DNA from: Alcaligenaceae bacterium
GTDB taxonomy: Bacteria > Pseudomonadota > Gammaproteobacteria > Burkholderiales > Burkholderiaceae_B
Assembly (NCBI GenBank): GCA_029265335.1
Contig: JAJUJN010000180.1
Coordinates: 1-5,165 of the forward strand
Reading direction: 5' to 3'
DNA: 5,165 nt
Of the stretch, positions 1 through 5,165 are shown piece by piece (position 1 is the stretch's first letter; each line of letters begins with the position of its first letter). The notes under the pieces were generated by a model. That model was given only the letters and a program-made list of their open reading frames with translations. It made no database searches and was not told the origin of the DNA. Position numbers and translations under genes: made by a program.

Positions 1-53
1 CCTTCAGCGGCGGCCACAGCCTGATCGTTGATGAGCAATTGTAGATCGTTCAT
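1..53 (-). CDS. Start of a gene cut by the window edge; possible aldehyde dehydrogenase N-terminus
   Basis: Only the first 18 codons are visible, reading MNDLQLLINDQAVAAAEG and then leaving the window. A strong Shine-Dalgarno sequence, GGAGG at 59-63, sits 5 bases before the ATG, which is the main evidence that this is a true gene start. The pattern 'xLLINxxxVxAxxG' is typical of the first strand of NAD(P)-dependent aldehyde dehydrogenases of the vanillin/salicylaldehyde dehydrogenase type, where it precedes a 'TFxRxNPxTGEV' stretch that would lie outside the window. No catalytic residue is visible, so the family call is an inference from a short match. The gene runs in the same direction as parB but is separated from it by 222 bp, so it is probably expressed on its own. 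Confidence is fair that a gene starts here and moderate for the family. Confidence 0.5.
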   Translation of the reverse strand, partial: MNDLQLLINDQAVAAAE

Positions 54-275
54 GAAACCCTCCGGAGTTGGGAAACGACGGGGACTGGCCAGCCCGCAAA
101 AGAAGCGCGGCACAACCAGAAATTCGTACCAGACAAGCAGCTTGCCCAGGTTGACGTAATGAAGGTCAGTTTAGCTTTGCTGCCCGCCAAGTTGCGAGCA
201 AGCCGGCAAAACGTGAGCCACTTGGACTCGGAACGCCCCAAGCCGTGGTAAGTGACGGCCAGCAGGCGGTGATAC
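54..275. other. Intergenic gap between parB and the next gene
   Basis: This 222-bp gap follows the parB stop. One minus-strand frame stays open across it (to 50), but it can only start at TTG, has no Shine-Dalgarno sequence, and its translation is rich in Trp, Cys and Ser with no recognisable domain, so I do not call it a gene. A small inverted repeat, GCCGT and ACGGC around an 8-base loop, lies about 20 bases past the parB stop (approximately 241-260). It has no following T-tract, so it is not a convincing intrinsic terminator. I saw no clear sigma-70 promoter for the downstream gene. Confidence 0.5.
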
Positions 276-1232
276 TCATTGATTATCTAAGACCTCGCCC
301 AGGCCCTGACGTTCCAGGAGCGCAGACAAATGCTCCCAATCGTGGAAATCGATAATCAGCTGCCCTTTCTTCCCTGCGCCCAGTTTGAAATGTACGCGAG
401 TACCGAGGCTATCCGACAGAGCTTCTTCGAGGCGGGTGACGTCGCGCGACGGCCGACGGCTGCGCCGCACCGAACGACTCTCGGCGCCCTCGTTCTCTGC
501 CAGGGTACGGGCCACCAACTTCTCGGTATCGCGCACCGACATATTGCGCGCCGCCACCATATTGGCGAGTTGAATCTGTTGCGCACCCTCGAGCGCAAGC
601 AAGGCACGTGCGTGGCCCATGTCGATATCGCCCGCCAACAACATGATCTGCACGGGCTCGGCCAGATTCAGTAGCCGCAGCAAGTTGGTAGTGGCCGAGC
701 GCGAACGGCCAATTGCTTGAGCAGCCTGTTCGTGCGTGAGGCCAAACTCATTCAGGAGGCGGTGCACTCCCCGCGCCTCTTCGAGCACGTTGAGGTCTTC
801 GCGTTGCATGTTCTCGATGAGAGCCATGACCGCCGCCTGCTCGTCACCCACTTCGCGCACCAGCACTGGAACTTCGTCGAGGCCAGCAAGTCGTGCCGCT
901 CGATACCGCCGCTCCCCTGCGATGATCTCGAAGCGATTTTCACCTTCGCTGGGATCTGAGGTCATGGGCCTGACAAGAATCGGTTGCATGACTCCTTGCG
1001 CCCGAATCGAATCGGCCAATTGATTGAGCGCTTCTTCGTCCATCCGTGACCGCGGCTGGTAACGCCCTGGCAGCAGCCACTCAATCGGCATGGTGTGGGG
1101 GGCTCGATCCGCGACAGCGGAGGGCGATTCGCTATCGTCTTTGGGCTGAAGGATATTCAGCACCTCTTCGTCGCCACCCAACAGGGTGTCCAGCCCACGA
1201 CCCAATCTCTTCGGCTTTTTTCTAGCAACCAT
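276..1232 (-). CDS. parB: ParB chromosome-partitioning protein (CTP-dependent DNA clamp)
   Basis: ParB (Spo0J family), 318 residues, a usual length. It binds parS sites, loads and slides as a CTP-gated clamp on nearby DNA, and stimulates the ATPase ParA to move replicated origins apart. In order: the N-terminal tail KKPKRLGRGLDTLLGG (5-20), typical of the region that contacts ParA; the ParB/Srx nucleotide-binding domain with QPRSRMDEEAL (59-69), GVMQPILVRP (80-89), the GERRYRAARLAG motif (106-117) and ENMQREDLNVLEEA (140-153); a helix-turn-helix parS reader around 163-190 (LTHEQAAQAIGRSRSATTNL); GHARALL (206-212); a basic, Arg/Ser-rich linker (251-264); and a C-terminal dimerisation domain (about 265-312) with KKGQLIIDFHDWEHLSALLE. 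The ATG at 1232 is chosen because GAGG lies 6 bases upstream; the GTG at 1244 has none. It follows parA by 62 bp, probably cotranscribed. All key motifs are intact. Confidence 0.97.
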   Translation of the reverse strand: MVARKKPKRLGRGLDTLLGGDEEVLNILQPKDDSESPSAVADRAPHTMPIEWLLPGRYQPRSRMDEEALNQLADSIRAQGVMQPILVRPMTSDPSEGENRFEIIAGERRYRAARLAGLDEVPVLVREVGDEQAAVMALIENMQREDLNVLEEARGVHRLLNEFGLTHEQAAQAIGRSRSATTNLLRLLNLAEPVQIMLLAGDIDMGHARALLALEGAQQIQLANMVAARNMSVRDTEKLVARTLAENEGAESRSVRRSRRPSRDVTRLEEALSDSLGTRVHFKLGAGKKGQLIIDFHDWEHLSALLERQGLGEVLDNQ

Positions 1233-1238
1233 GTAGTG

Positions 1239-1244
1239 CCTCAC
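1239..1244 (-). promoter_or_regulatory. Shine-Dalgarno sequence fixing the parB start
   Basis: The sequence GTGAGG lies 6 bases before the ATG at 1232. It overlaps the alternative GTG start at 1244, which has no purine-rich sequence in front of it. This favours the shorter 318-residue ParB, which begins MVARKKPKRLGRG as in most relatives. Confidence 0.65.
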
Positions 1245-1294
1245 TGACAGTATTCGATAATGATCCGGATGAACGCCTATATATCGATTTGTAC

Positions 1295-2083
1295 CTACAT
1301 TTTCTTTACCCGGCGAATCATCTCTTTGCCGAATTCCATGTAGGCTTTCGCGCCACGCGACGATTTGTCGTATTCCACACCTGGCATGCCATGACTGGGC
1401 GCTTCGGCCAGGCGAACGTTGCGGGGAATCACCGTGCGGAACACCTTATCGCCGAAGTGCTCCTGCAGCTGGGCGGACACTTGCTGCTGCAAGGTCACTC
1501 GAGGGTCGAACATGACTCGCAGCAAGCCGATCAGCCGGAGTTCCGGATTGAGGTTGGCATACAGGCGCTTGATGGTATTCACCAGATCCGACAGGCCTTC
1601 CAGCGCAAAGTATTCGCACTGCATAGGAATGATCACCCCGTGGGCGGCTGTAAGCCCGTTCAAGGTGAGCAGCGACAAAGTGGGTGGACAATCGATCAGG
1701 ATGAAGTCGTATTGATCGGTCACTTGCCCGATGGCCTTCTTGAGCTGACTTTCACGTTGCTCCATGCCGACCAGGTCGATCTCGGCACCCGAAAGCTCTC
1801 GATTGGAAGGTAACAAATCGTATCCTCCCGATTCGGAGCGGAAGGTGGCGTCTTGAATCGAGCTCTCGCCGATCAGTACCTGGTACACACTCGCTGCAAC
1901 GGTGCGTTTGTCGATTCCACTCCCCATGGTGGCGTTGCCTTGAGGATCGAGATCGATGAGCAACACCCGTTGGCGAAGGCGGGCCAGAGCCGCGGCGAGG
2001 TTGACAGCTGTGGTGGTTTTCCCCACCCCCCCTTTTTGGTTGGCAATACAAAAAATTTTTGCACTTTTGGTGGCTTTTGACAT
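1295..2083 (-). CDS. parA: ParA chromosome-partitioning ATPase
   Basis: ParA (Soj) of the MinD/ParA deviant Walker ATPases, 262 residues, the usual size for a small chromosomal ParA without an N-terminal DNA-binding domain. ATP-bound dimers coat the nucleoid and are released by ParB-parS complexes, which pulls origins apart. Visible motifs: deviant Walker A KGGVGKTTT (17-25) with the signature Lys17 and catalytic-loop Lys22; Walker A' LIDLDPQGN (42-50) with Asp44; Walker B FILIDCPP (127-134) with Asp131; QCEYFALEGL (145-154); and RNVRLAEAPSHGMPG (201-215), near-diagnostic of the family. The start at 2083 gives the standard short N-terminus; an in-frame TTG at 2116 would add an atypical hydrophobic leader. 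Neither has a Shine-Dalgarno sequence. The gene lies 42 bp after rsmG and 62 bp before parB, so it probably depends on the mnmG-rsmG transcript. Confidence 0.97.
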   Translation of the reverse strand: MSKATKSAKIFCIANQKGGVGKTTTAVNLAAALARLRQRVLLIDLDPQGNATMGSGIDKRTVAASVYQVLIGESSIQDATFRSESGGYDLLPSNRELSGAEIDLVGMEQRESQLKKAIGQVTDQYDFILIDCPPTLSLLTLNGLTAAHGVIIPMQCEYFALEGLSDLVNTIKRLYANLNPELRLIGLLRVMFDPRVTLQQQVSAQLQEHFGDKVFRTVIPRNVRLAEAPSHGMPGVEYDKSSRGAKAYMEFGKEMIRRVKKM

Positions 2084-2125
2084 GGGCAGATGGAGAAGCA
2101 GAAAATCGAGAGGCAACGGGCAATG

Positions 2126-2875
2126 CTATCGCGTTTGAGGAGTGTAAGACACCTCTTCTGGCGGACTGAATGCGAGCAAGCAACGTTCCGCCGCCAGCCC
2201 CGGCACCTCCAAACCTACGTGATGCATCTGACGCCAGTTGGGGTGCAACTGGGCGAGTTCCTGTAGCTCGCTCTCGGGGTATTTGCCCTTCATGGCGACC
2301 AGGAGCCCAGAGGGTTTCACGTGGCGTCCTGCCAAAGAAACAAAATCGGCTAGAGATGCGAACGCTCGAGATATCACGACATGCTGTGGTGGTACAGAGC
2401 TCAGTTCTTCCACCCGGCCGTGCTCTGCTGTGAGGTTCTCCAGGGCCAATACTCCTCGCATCTGGCGAACGAAGCTCATTTTCTTTTCGACAGCATCCAC
2501 ACACAATACCTGCCAGGTGGGTCGCATCAACGCCAGCACGATACCCGGCAGGCCACCTCCAGACCCTACGTCCATCACCCGCACCGCCTTAGCGTGGGGC
2601 AAAGCCTCACCAGTAGCCAACCAACGATCCAAGTGGGGCAGAACGGCAAGACTGTCGAGAACATGCTGCTGAAGCATATCCTTGGGGTTTCGAATAGCCG
2701 TGAGGTTATAGGTTCGGTTCCAGCGCTGTAGCTGCTTTAAGAATTCGAGTAGGGCGTCTGCCTGATCTTGGCTGATGTCCACGCCCATGGAGCGGGAGGC
2801 ATCGCCCAACTCCTCTTGCGCTGTTGCGTTCCGGAGATTTGGAGATTGAGTCATATCATTGGGAATTCGCGACAT
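2126..2875 (-). CDS. rsmG: 16S rRNA (guanine-527-N7)-methyltransferase RsmG (GidB)
   Basis: RsmG uses S-adenosylmethionine to methylate N7 of G527 in the 530 loop of 16S rRNA; in other bacteria its loss gives low-level streptomycin resistance. The 249-residue protein is somewhat longer than the 207-residue E. coli enzyme, mostly through a longer N-terminus. Family signatures: [20 protein letters not shown] and [10 protein letters not shown] (51-80), the SAM-binding loop [13 protein letters not shown] (100-112), the acidic end of strand 2 CVDAVEKK (125-132), ISRAFASL (168-175) and MKGKYP (195-200). The start at 2875 overlaps the mnmG 3' end by 20 bp. A second in-frame ATG at 2854, just past the mnmG TGA, would shorten the protein by 7 residues. 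Neither has a strong Shine-Dalgarno sequence (GGCGG touches the first ATG), so translation is probably coupled to mnmG and the exact start is uncertain. Confidence 0.95.
   Translation of the reverse strand: MSRIPNDMTQSPNLRNATAQEELGDASRSMGVDISQDQADALLEFLKQLQRWNRTYNLTAIRNPKDMLQQHVLDSLAVLPHLDRWLATGEALPHAKAVRVMDVGSGGGLPGIVLALMRPTWQVLCVDAVEKKMSFVRQMRGVLALENLTAEHGRVEELSSVPPQHVVISRAFASLADFVSLAGRHVKPSGLLVAMKGKYPESELQELAQLHPNWRQMHHVGLEVPGLAAERCLLAFSPPEEVSYTPQTR
2314..2323. promoter_or_regulatory. Half parS-like sequence inside rsmG
   Basis: On the plus strand GTTTCACGTG reproduces the left half and core of the parS consensus TGTTTCACGTGAAACA, but the right arm (GCGTC) does not match. ParB normally needs both arms, so this is at best a weak site and may be chance. 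Confidence 0.15.
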
Positions 2876-4799
2876 CCGCCGCTTTTTCCACTGTCGAGTC
2901 GCCGCGATACTGAAGACGTTTCACGTGAATCATTAACAGGGAGATCGCTGCGGGGGTGACGCCCGATATCCGCGAAGCTTGACCCAGCGTGCTCGGCTGA
3001 TGCTCCTTGAGCTTCTGCCGAACCTCAAACGAGAGGCCCTTCACAAGGTCGTAATCCATATTCGGTGGAATAGGCTGACTTTCGTGGCTCAGATGCTTCT
3101 GAACTTCCTCGCGTTGGCGCGACACGTATCCCGCGTACTTCACTTGAATTTCTACCTGTTCCGCCGCGGCGCCAGGCGGCAGCCCTGGGCCGCCGAGTAG
3201 CTCACCGTCTGCACGGACGGCTGACATCAATCCCCGATAATCGACGTTTGGGCGCTTAAGCAGATCCGCCAGCGAGTACTCTCGCTCGATGGGCTTGCCC
3301 AACAGCTCGGTGGCGGCCTCGGCAGGAAATACGCGAGGATTGATCCACGTGGAACGTAAGCGCTGTACCTCACGCTCCACCGCTTCCCGTTTTTCTTCGA
3401 AGACACGCCAGCGAGCGTCGTCAATCAAGCCCATCTTGCGCCCCACTTCAGTCAAGCGCGCGTCGGCATTGTCTTCTCGAAGGCTGAGCCGATACTCGGC
3501 CCGTGAGGTAAACATTCGGTAGGGCTCTGACACGCCACGGGTGATCAAGTCATCCACGAGAACACCAAGGTAGGCTTCATCGCGGCGAGGTGTCCATGGC
3601 TCCTTGCCCAGCACCTGCAAGGCGGCGTTTACCCCTGCCAGTAACCCCTGGGCCGCCGCTTCTTCATAACCCGTGGTGCCATTGATTTGGCCTGCAAAGA
3701 ACAGCCCTTGCAAACTACGCGTTTCCAGTGACGGCCAAAGCGACCGAGGATCGAAGTAGTCGTACTCTATGGCATATCCCGGCCGAATGATGTGAGCCGA
3801 CTCCAGACCTGGCAGAGAGTGAATCATCTCGAGCTGCACATCGAAGGGCAAACTGGTGGAAACTCCGTTGGGGTAGATCTCATGCGTGGTCAAACCCTCA
3901 GGCTCCAAGAACACCTGATGCGCGTTCTTGTCGGGGAATCGATGGATCTTGTCTTCGATCGAGGGGCAATACCGCGGGCCAACACCTTCAATCACTCCGG
4001 TGAACATCGGTGACCTATCAAGGCCGCTGCGAATGATGTCATGAGTGGCTTCGTTGGTGTAGGTGATCCAACAAGGCAGCTGCTCTGGGTGCATCTCGGG
4101 CTTGCCAAGATACGAAAATACCGGCATGGGGTCGCTGTCTCCCGGCTGCATCTCGGTTCTGGAAAAATCGATGCTGCGCCCGTCGATCCGGGGAGGTGTA
4201 CCCGTTTTCAAACGCCCTTGCGGCAGTTTCAGCTCCTGCAGCCTGGCTGCCAATGACAAGGCAGGAGGGTCACCGGCCCGTCCGGCCGAATAATGCTCCA
4301 GGCCCACGTGAATCTTGCCGTTCAAGAACGTACCCGCGGTGAGCACCACCGCTTGAGCCTCAAACTTCAAGCCAATTTGCGTGACAGCGCCCACCACTCG
4401 GTCGCCCACGATCATCAGATCATCCACTGCCTGTTGAAACAGCCAGAGATTTTCCTGTTCCTCCAAGCGCTTTCGAATGGCTTGCCGGTAGAGAACCCGA
4501 TCAGCCTGGGCGCGTGTGGCGCGCACCGCCGGACCTTTGGACCGGTTCAAAATCCGAAACTGTATGCCCGCCTCATCTGTGGCTAGGGCCATGGCCCCAC
4601 CCAAGGCGTCAACCTCTTTCACCAAATGACCTTTGCCTATCCCTCCGATCGAGGGGTTGCACGACATTTGCCCCAGCGTTTCTATGCTGTGAGTCAGCAA
4701 AAGCGTCTTGCAACCCATTCTCGCGGACGCAAGGGCGGCTTCGGACCCCGCGTGGCCTCCACCAACCACGATGACATCGAATCGTTTGGGAAATTGCAT
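2856..4799 (-). CDS. mnmG: tRNA uridine-34 carboxymethylaminomethylation enzyme MnmG (GidA)
   Basis: MnmG is the FAD-dependent partner of the GTPase MnmE. Together they place the (carboxymethyl)aminomethyl group on C5 of wobble uridine 34 in tRNAs reading split codon boxes. The 647-residue product is full length (E. coli 629). Visible: an N-terminal Rossmann FAD site [16 protein letters not shown] (7-22); [14 protein letters not shown] (45-58) with Cys47; [14 protein letters not shown] (199-212); [14 protein letters not shown] (275-288) with Cys278, matching the second conserved cysteine near 277 in E. coli; [19 protein letters not shown] (367-385), the second FAD motif; [18 protein letters not shown] (429-446); and a helical C-terminal domain with [14 protein letters not shown] (609-622), the region that meets MnmE and tRNA. 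The ATG at 4799 has AGG 7 bases upstream and gives the normal N-terminus; the in-frame TTG at 4868 does not. First gene of the likely operon. A parS-like site lies in its 3' end. Confidence 0.98.
   Translation of the reverse strand: MQFPKRFDVIVVGGGHAGSEAALASARMGCKTLLLTHSIETLGQMSCNPSIGGIGKGHLVKEVDALGGAMALATDEAGIQFRILNRSKGPAVRATRAQADRVLYRQAIRKRLEEQENLWLFQQAVDDLMIVGDRVVGAVTQIGLKFEAQAVVLTAGTFLNGKIHVGLEHYSAGRAGDPPALSLAARLQELKLPQGRLKTGTPPRIDGRSIDFSRTEMQPGDSDPMPVFSYLGKPEMHPEQLPCWITYTNEATHDIIRSGLDRSPMFTGVIEGVGPRYCPSIEDKIHRFPDKNAHQVFLEPEGLTTHEIYPNGVSTSLPFDVQLEMIHSLPGLESAHIIRPGYAIEYDYFDPRSLWPSLETRSLQGLFFAGQINGTTGYEEAAAQGLLAGVNAALQVLGKEPWTPRRDEAYLGVLVDDLITRGVSEPYRMFTSRAEYRLSLREDNADARLTEVGRKMGLIDDARWRVFEEKREAVEREVQRLRSTWINPRVFPAEAATELLGKPIEREYSLADLLKRPNVDYRGLMSAVRADGELLGGPGLPPGAAAEQVEIQVKYAGYVSRQREEVQKHLSHESQPIPPNMDYDLVKGLSFEVRQKLKEHQPSTLGQASRISGVTPAAISLLMIHVKRLQYRGDSTVEKAADVANSQ
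2917..2932. promoter_or_regulatory. parS-like ParB-binding site inside the mnmG 3' end
   Basis: The plus strand reads CGTTTCACGTGAATCA, which matches the parS consensus TGTTTCACGTGAAACA at 14 of 16 positions, with differences at positions 1 and 14. The ten central bases TTTCACGTGA are all intact. It lies in mnmG codons for the IHVKR stretch near the C-terminus, about 2 kb from the site at 4957. Chromosomal parS sites often lie inside genes near the par locus, so this is a plausible second ParB nucleation site. Binding is inferred. Confidence 0.6.
3341..3356. promoter_or_regulatory. Weak parS-like sequence inside mnmG
   Basis: The plus strand TGATCCACGTGGAACG matches the parS consensus at 12 of 16 positions, with the CACGTG core intact and both arms partly kept. 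The four changes include position 5 and its symmetric partner 12, so it remains a fairly good palindrome (ATCCACGTGGAA). It is probably weak or non-functional. Confidence 0.2.
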
Positions 4800-4806
4800 A
4801 CTTATA

Positions 4807-4810
4807 CCTG
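4807..4810 (-). promoter_or_regulatory. Shine-Dalgarno sequence for mnmG
   Basis: CAGG lies 7 bases before the ATG at 4799. It is modest but correctly spaced, and together with the normal family N-terminus it supports this start over the upstream TTG at 4868. Confidence 0.5.
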
Positions 4811-4956
4811 TTGATAATCCTGCTCGAAAAAAGGCGAGACCTGAAAACTTACTGAATGATGGAAGCAAGTCTCACAGCGGCGATGCCGACAAATGTGGCT
4901 CACTGCGTGGTTGCGGCCTTGCGCTTTAGTTTGAGCGACGCACATGATGCGTTTTC

Positions 4957-4972
4957 TGTTCCACGTGAAACA
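4957..4972. promoter_or_regulatory. parS: parS centromere site (ParB-binding)
   Basis: TGTTCCACGTGAAACA matches the bacterial parS consensus TGTTTCACGTGAAACA at 15 of 16 positions; only position 5 differs (C for T). It lies in non-coding DNA about 160 bp upstream of mnmG, in the same locus as parA and parB, which is where chromosomal parS sites are commonly found. ParB is expected to load here and spread, forming the partition complex that ParA moves. Its position between the mnmG start and any upstream promoter means ParB spreading could also affect mnmG transcription; that effect is inferred. Confidence 0.88.
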
Positions 4973-5034
4973 AACTGCGCTCACCGCCAGCTTGAGATCT
5001 CCATAACTCGAGGCAATGGGAGTCTTGCACCCAC

Positions 5035-5148
5035 GTCGCTAGGCGACACTACGGTAGCGGAACCAGCTACGCTGAATCGATGCAGCATTGTGGCCGGTCG
5101 GTCGGCGGCCAGCGACGGAGGAAGCCGTCGTTACCGAAACGCATTTCG
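5035..5148. repeat. Cluster of five short perfect inverted repeats
   Basis: Five perfect small stem-loops follow one another: GTCGC/GCGAC (5035-5047, loop 3), GTAGC/GCTAC (5054-5070, loop 7), TGGCCG/CGGCCA (5091-5111, loop 9), CGACGG/CCGTCG (5113-5130, loop 6, extendable by a G-T and an A-T pair) and CGAAA/TTTCG (5135-5148, loop 4). None has a T-tract after it on either strand, so they are not standard intrinsic terminators. They may reflect a structured RNA, the end of an upstream transcript, or chance in GC-rich DNA. I recognise no known RNA family: no tRNA T-loop, and no tmRNA, RNase P or 6S motifs. Confidence 0.4.
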
Positions 5149-5165
5149 CCGACTTCTCGCGATCG

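Larger units (their letters stand above)
4800..5165. other. Gene-poor upstream region of mnmG
   Basis: These 366 bp hold no gene I can name. From left to right they contain the mnmG ribosome-binding site, a DnaA-box-like 9-mer (4809-4817), a parS site (4957-4972) and a run of short hairpins (5035-5148). Several frames are open into the right edge. One minus-strand frame (codons from 5165, TAG at 5067-5069) contains GEMRFGNDGFLRRW and could be the last 32 codons of an upstream gene. A second minus frame ends at 5039, and plus-strand frames are open too, so codon pattern does not decide. The mnmG promoter should lie here, but I found no convincing -35/-10 pair. Confidence 0.45.

Noticed and set aside
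50..241. A 63-codon minus-strand open frame after parB, considered as a small membrane protein such as AtpI
   Set aside because: It starts at TTG without a ribosome-binding site, has no clear membrane helices or conserved motif, and overlaps the start of the next gene.
605..610. CACGTG core in parB as a parS site
   Set aside because: The flanking arms show essentially no match to the parS consensus.
330..674. Plus-strand open frames opposite parB, parA, rsmG and mnmG
   Set aside because: They are antisense to strongly conserved genes, lack ribosome-binding sites and show no domains; the 330-674 frame is the longest opposite parB, and the others are similar.
1752..2504. A 250-codon minus-strand open frame overlapping parA and rsmG
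   Set aside because: It is out of frame with two well-conserved genes on the same strand, is rich in Arg/Ser/Gly/Pro as expected for an out-of-frame reading of GC-rich DNA, and shows no domain.
4305..4310. CACGTG core in mnmG as a parS site
   Set aside because: The left arm matches only one of five positions and the right arm three of five, too poor to call.
4800..4868. Extended mnmG start at the TTG at 4868
   Set aside because: The extra 23 residues are absent from the usual MnmG N-terminus, and the ATG at 4799 has a correctly spaced AGG.
4800..4980. Chromosomal replication origin next to mnmG
   Set aside because: Only one imperfect DnaA box was seen, with no cluster of boxes, no AT-rich unwinding element and no dnaA or mioC nearby.
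4802..4984. A 60-codon minus-strand open frame just upstream of mnmG
   Set aside because: It runs across the parS site, is rich in Cys and His, resembles nothing known and ends at the mnmG ribosome-binding site; it is best read as non-coding.
4931..5165. A plus-strand frame open from a TTG at 4931 to the right edge
   Set aside because: It has no ribosome-binding site, runs over parS, and its translation is low-complexity Ser/Arg/Ala with no recognisable motif.

Overview
The window holds a chromosomal housekeeping cluster on the minus strand, in the order mnmG, rsmG, parA, parB. A few codons of another gene follow at the left edge. The order, the GC-rich DNA, the protein sequences (ParB with the GRGLDTLLGG start, ParA with RNVRLAEAPSHGMPGVEYD) and the parS-type sites suggest a proteobacterium. 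I infer a betaproteobacterium of the Burkholderiales, perhaps Alcaligenaceae-like. That placement rests on general family knowledge, not on a search.

Layout, right to left in the direction of transcription. 5165-4800 is a gene-poor stretch holding a near-perfect parS site (4957-4972), a run of short hairpins (5035-5148) and possibly the tail of an unidentified upstream gene. 4799-2856 is mnmG (tRNA U34 modification, FAD protein). 2875-2126 is rsmG (16S rRNA methyltransferase), overlapping mnmG by 20 bp. 2083-1295 is parA (partition ATPase). 1232-276 is parB (CTP-dependent partition clamp). 275-54 is a 222-bp gap. 53-1 is the start of a gene that resembles an aldehyde dehydrogenase N-terminus.

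The four main genes are closely spaced (20-bp overlap, then gaps of 42 and 62 bp) with no convincing terminator between them, so they probably form one transcription unit with two functions: RNA modification (mnmG, rsmG) and chromosome partitioning (parA, parB). The DNA targets of ParB lie in the same locus: a 15/16 match to parS upstream of mnmG and a 14/16 match inside the 3' end of mnmG. This is the expected arrangement for an origin-proximal par locus. Every gene looks intact with its key motifs present. I found no mobile element, CRISPR array, tRNA or rRNA, and no sign of an undescribed system. The most useful second looks are the extra parS-like sites, the hairpin-rich right edge and the start of parA, which lacks a Shine-Dalgarno sequence.
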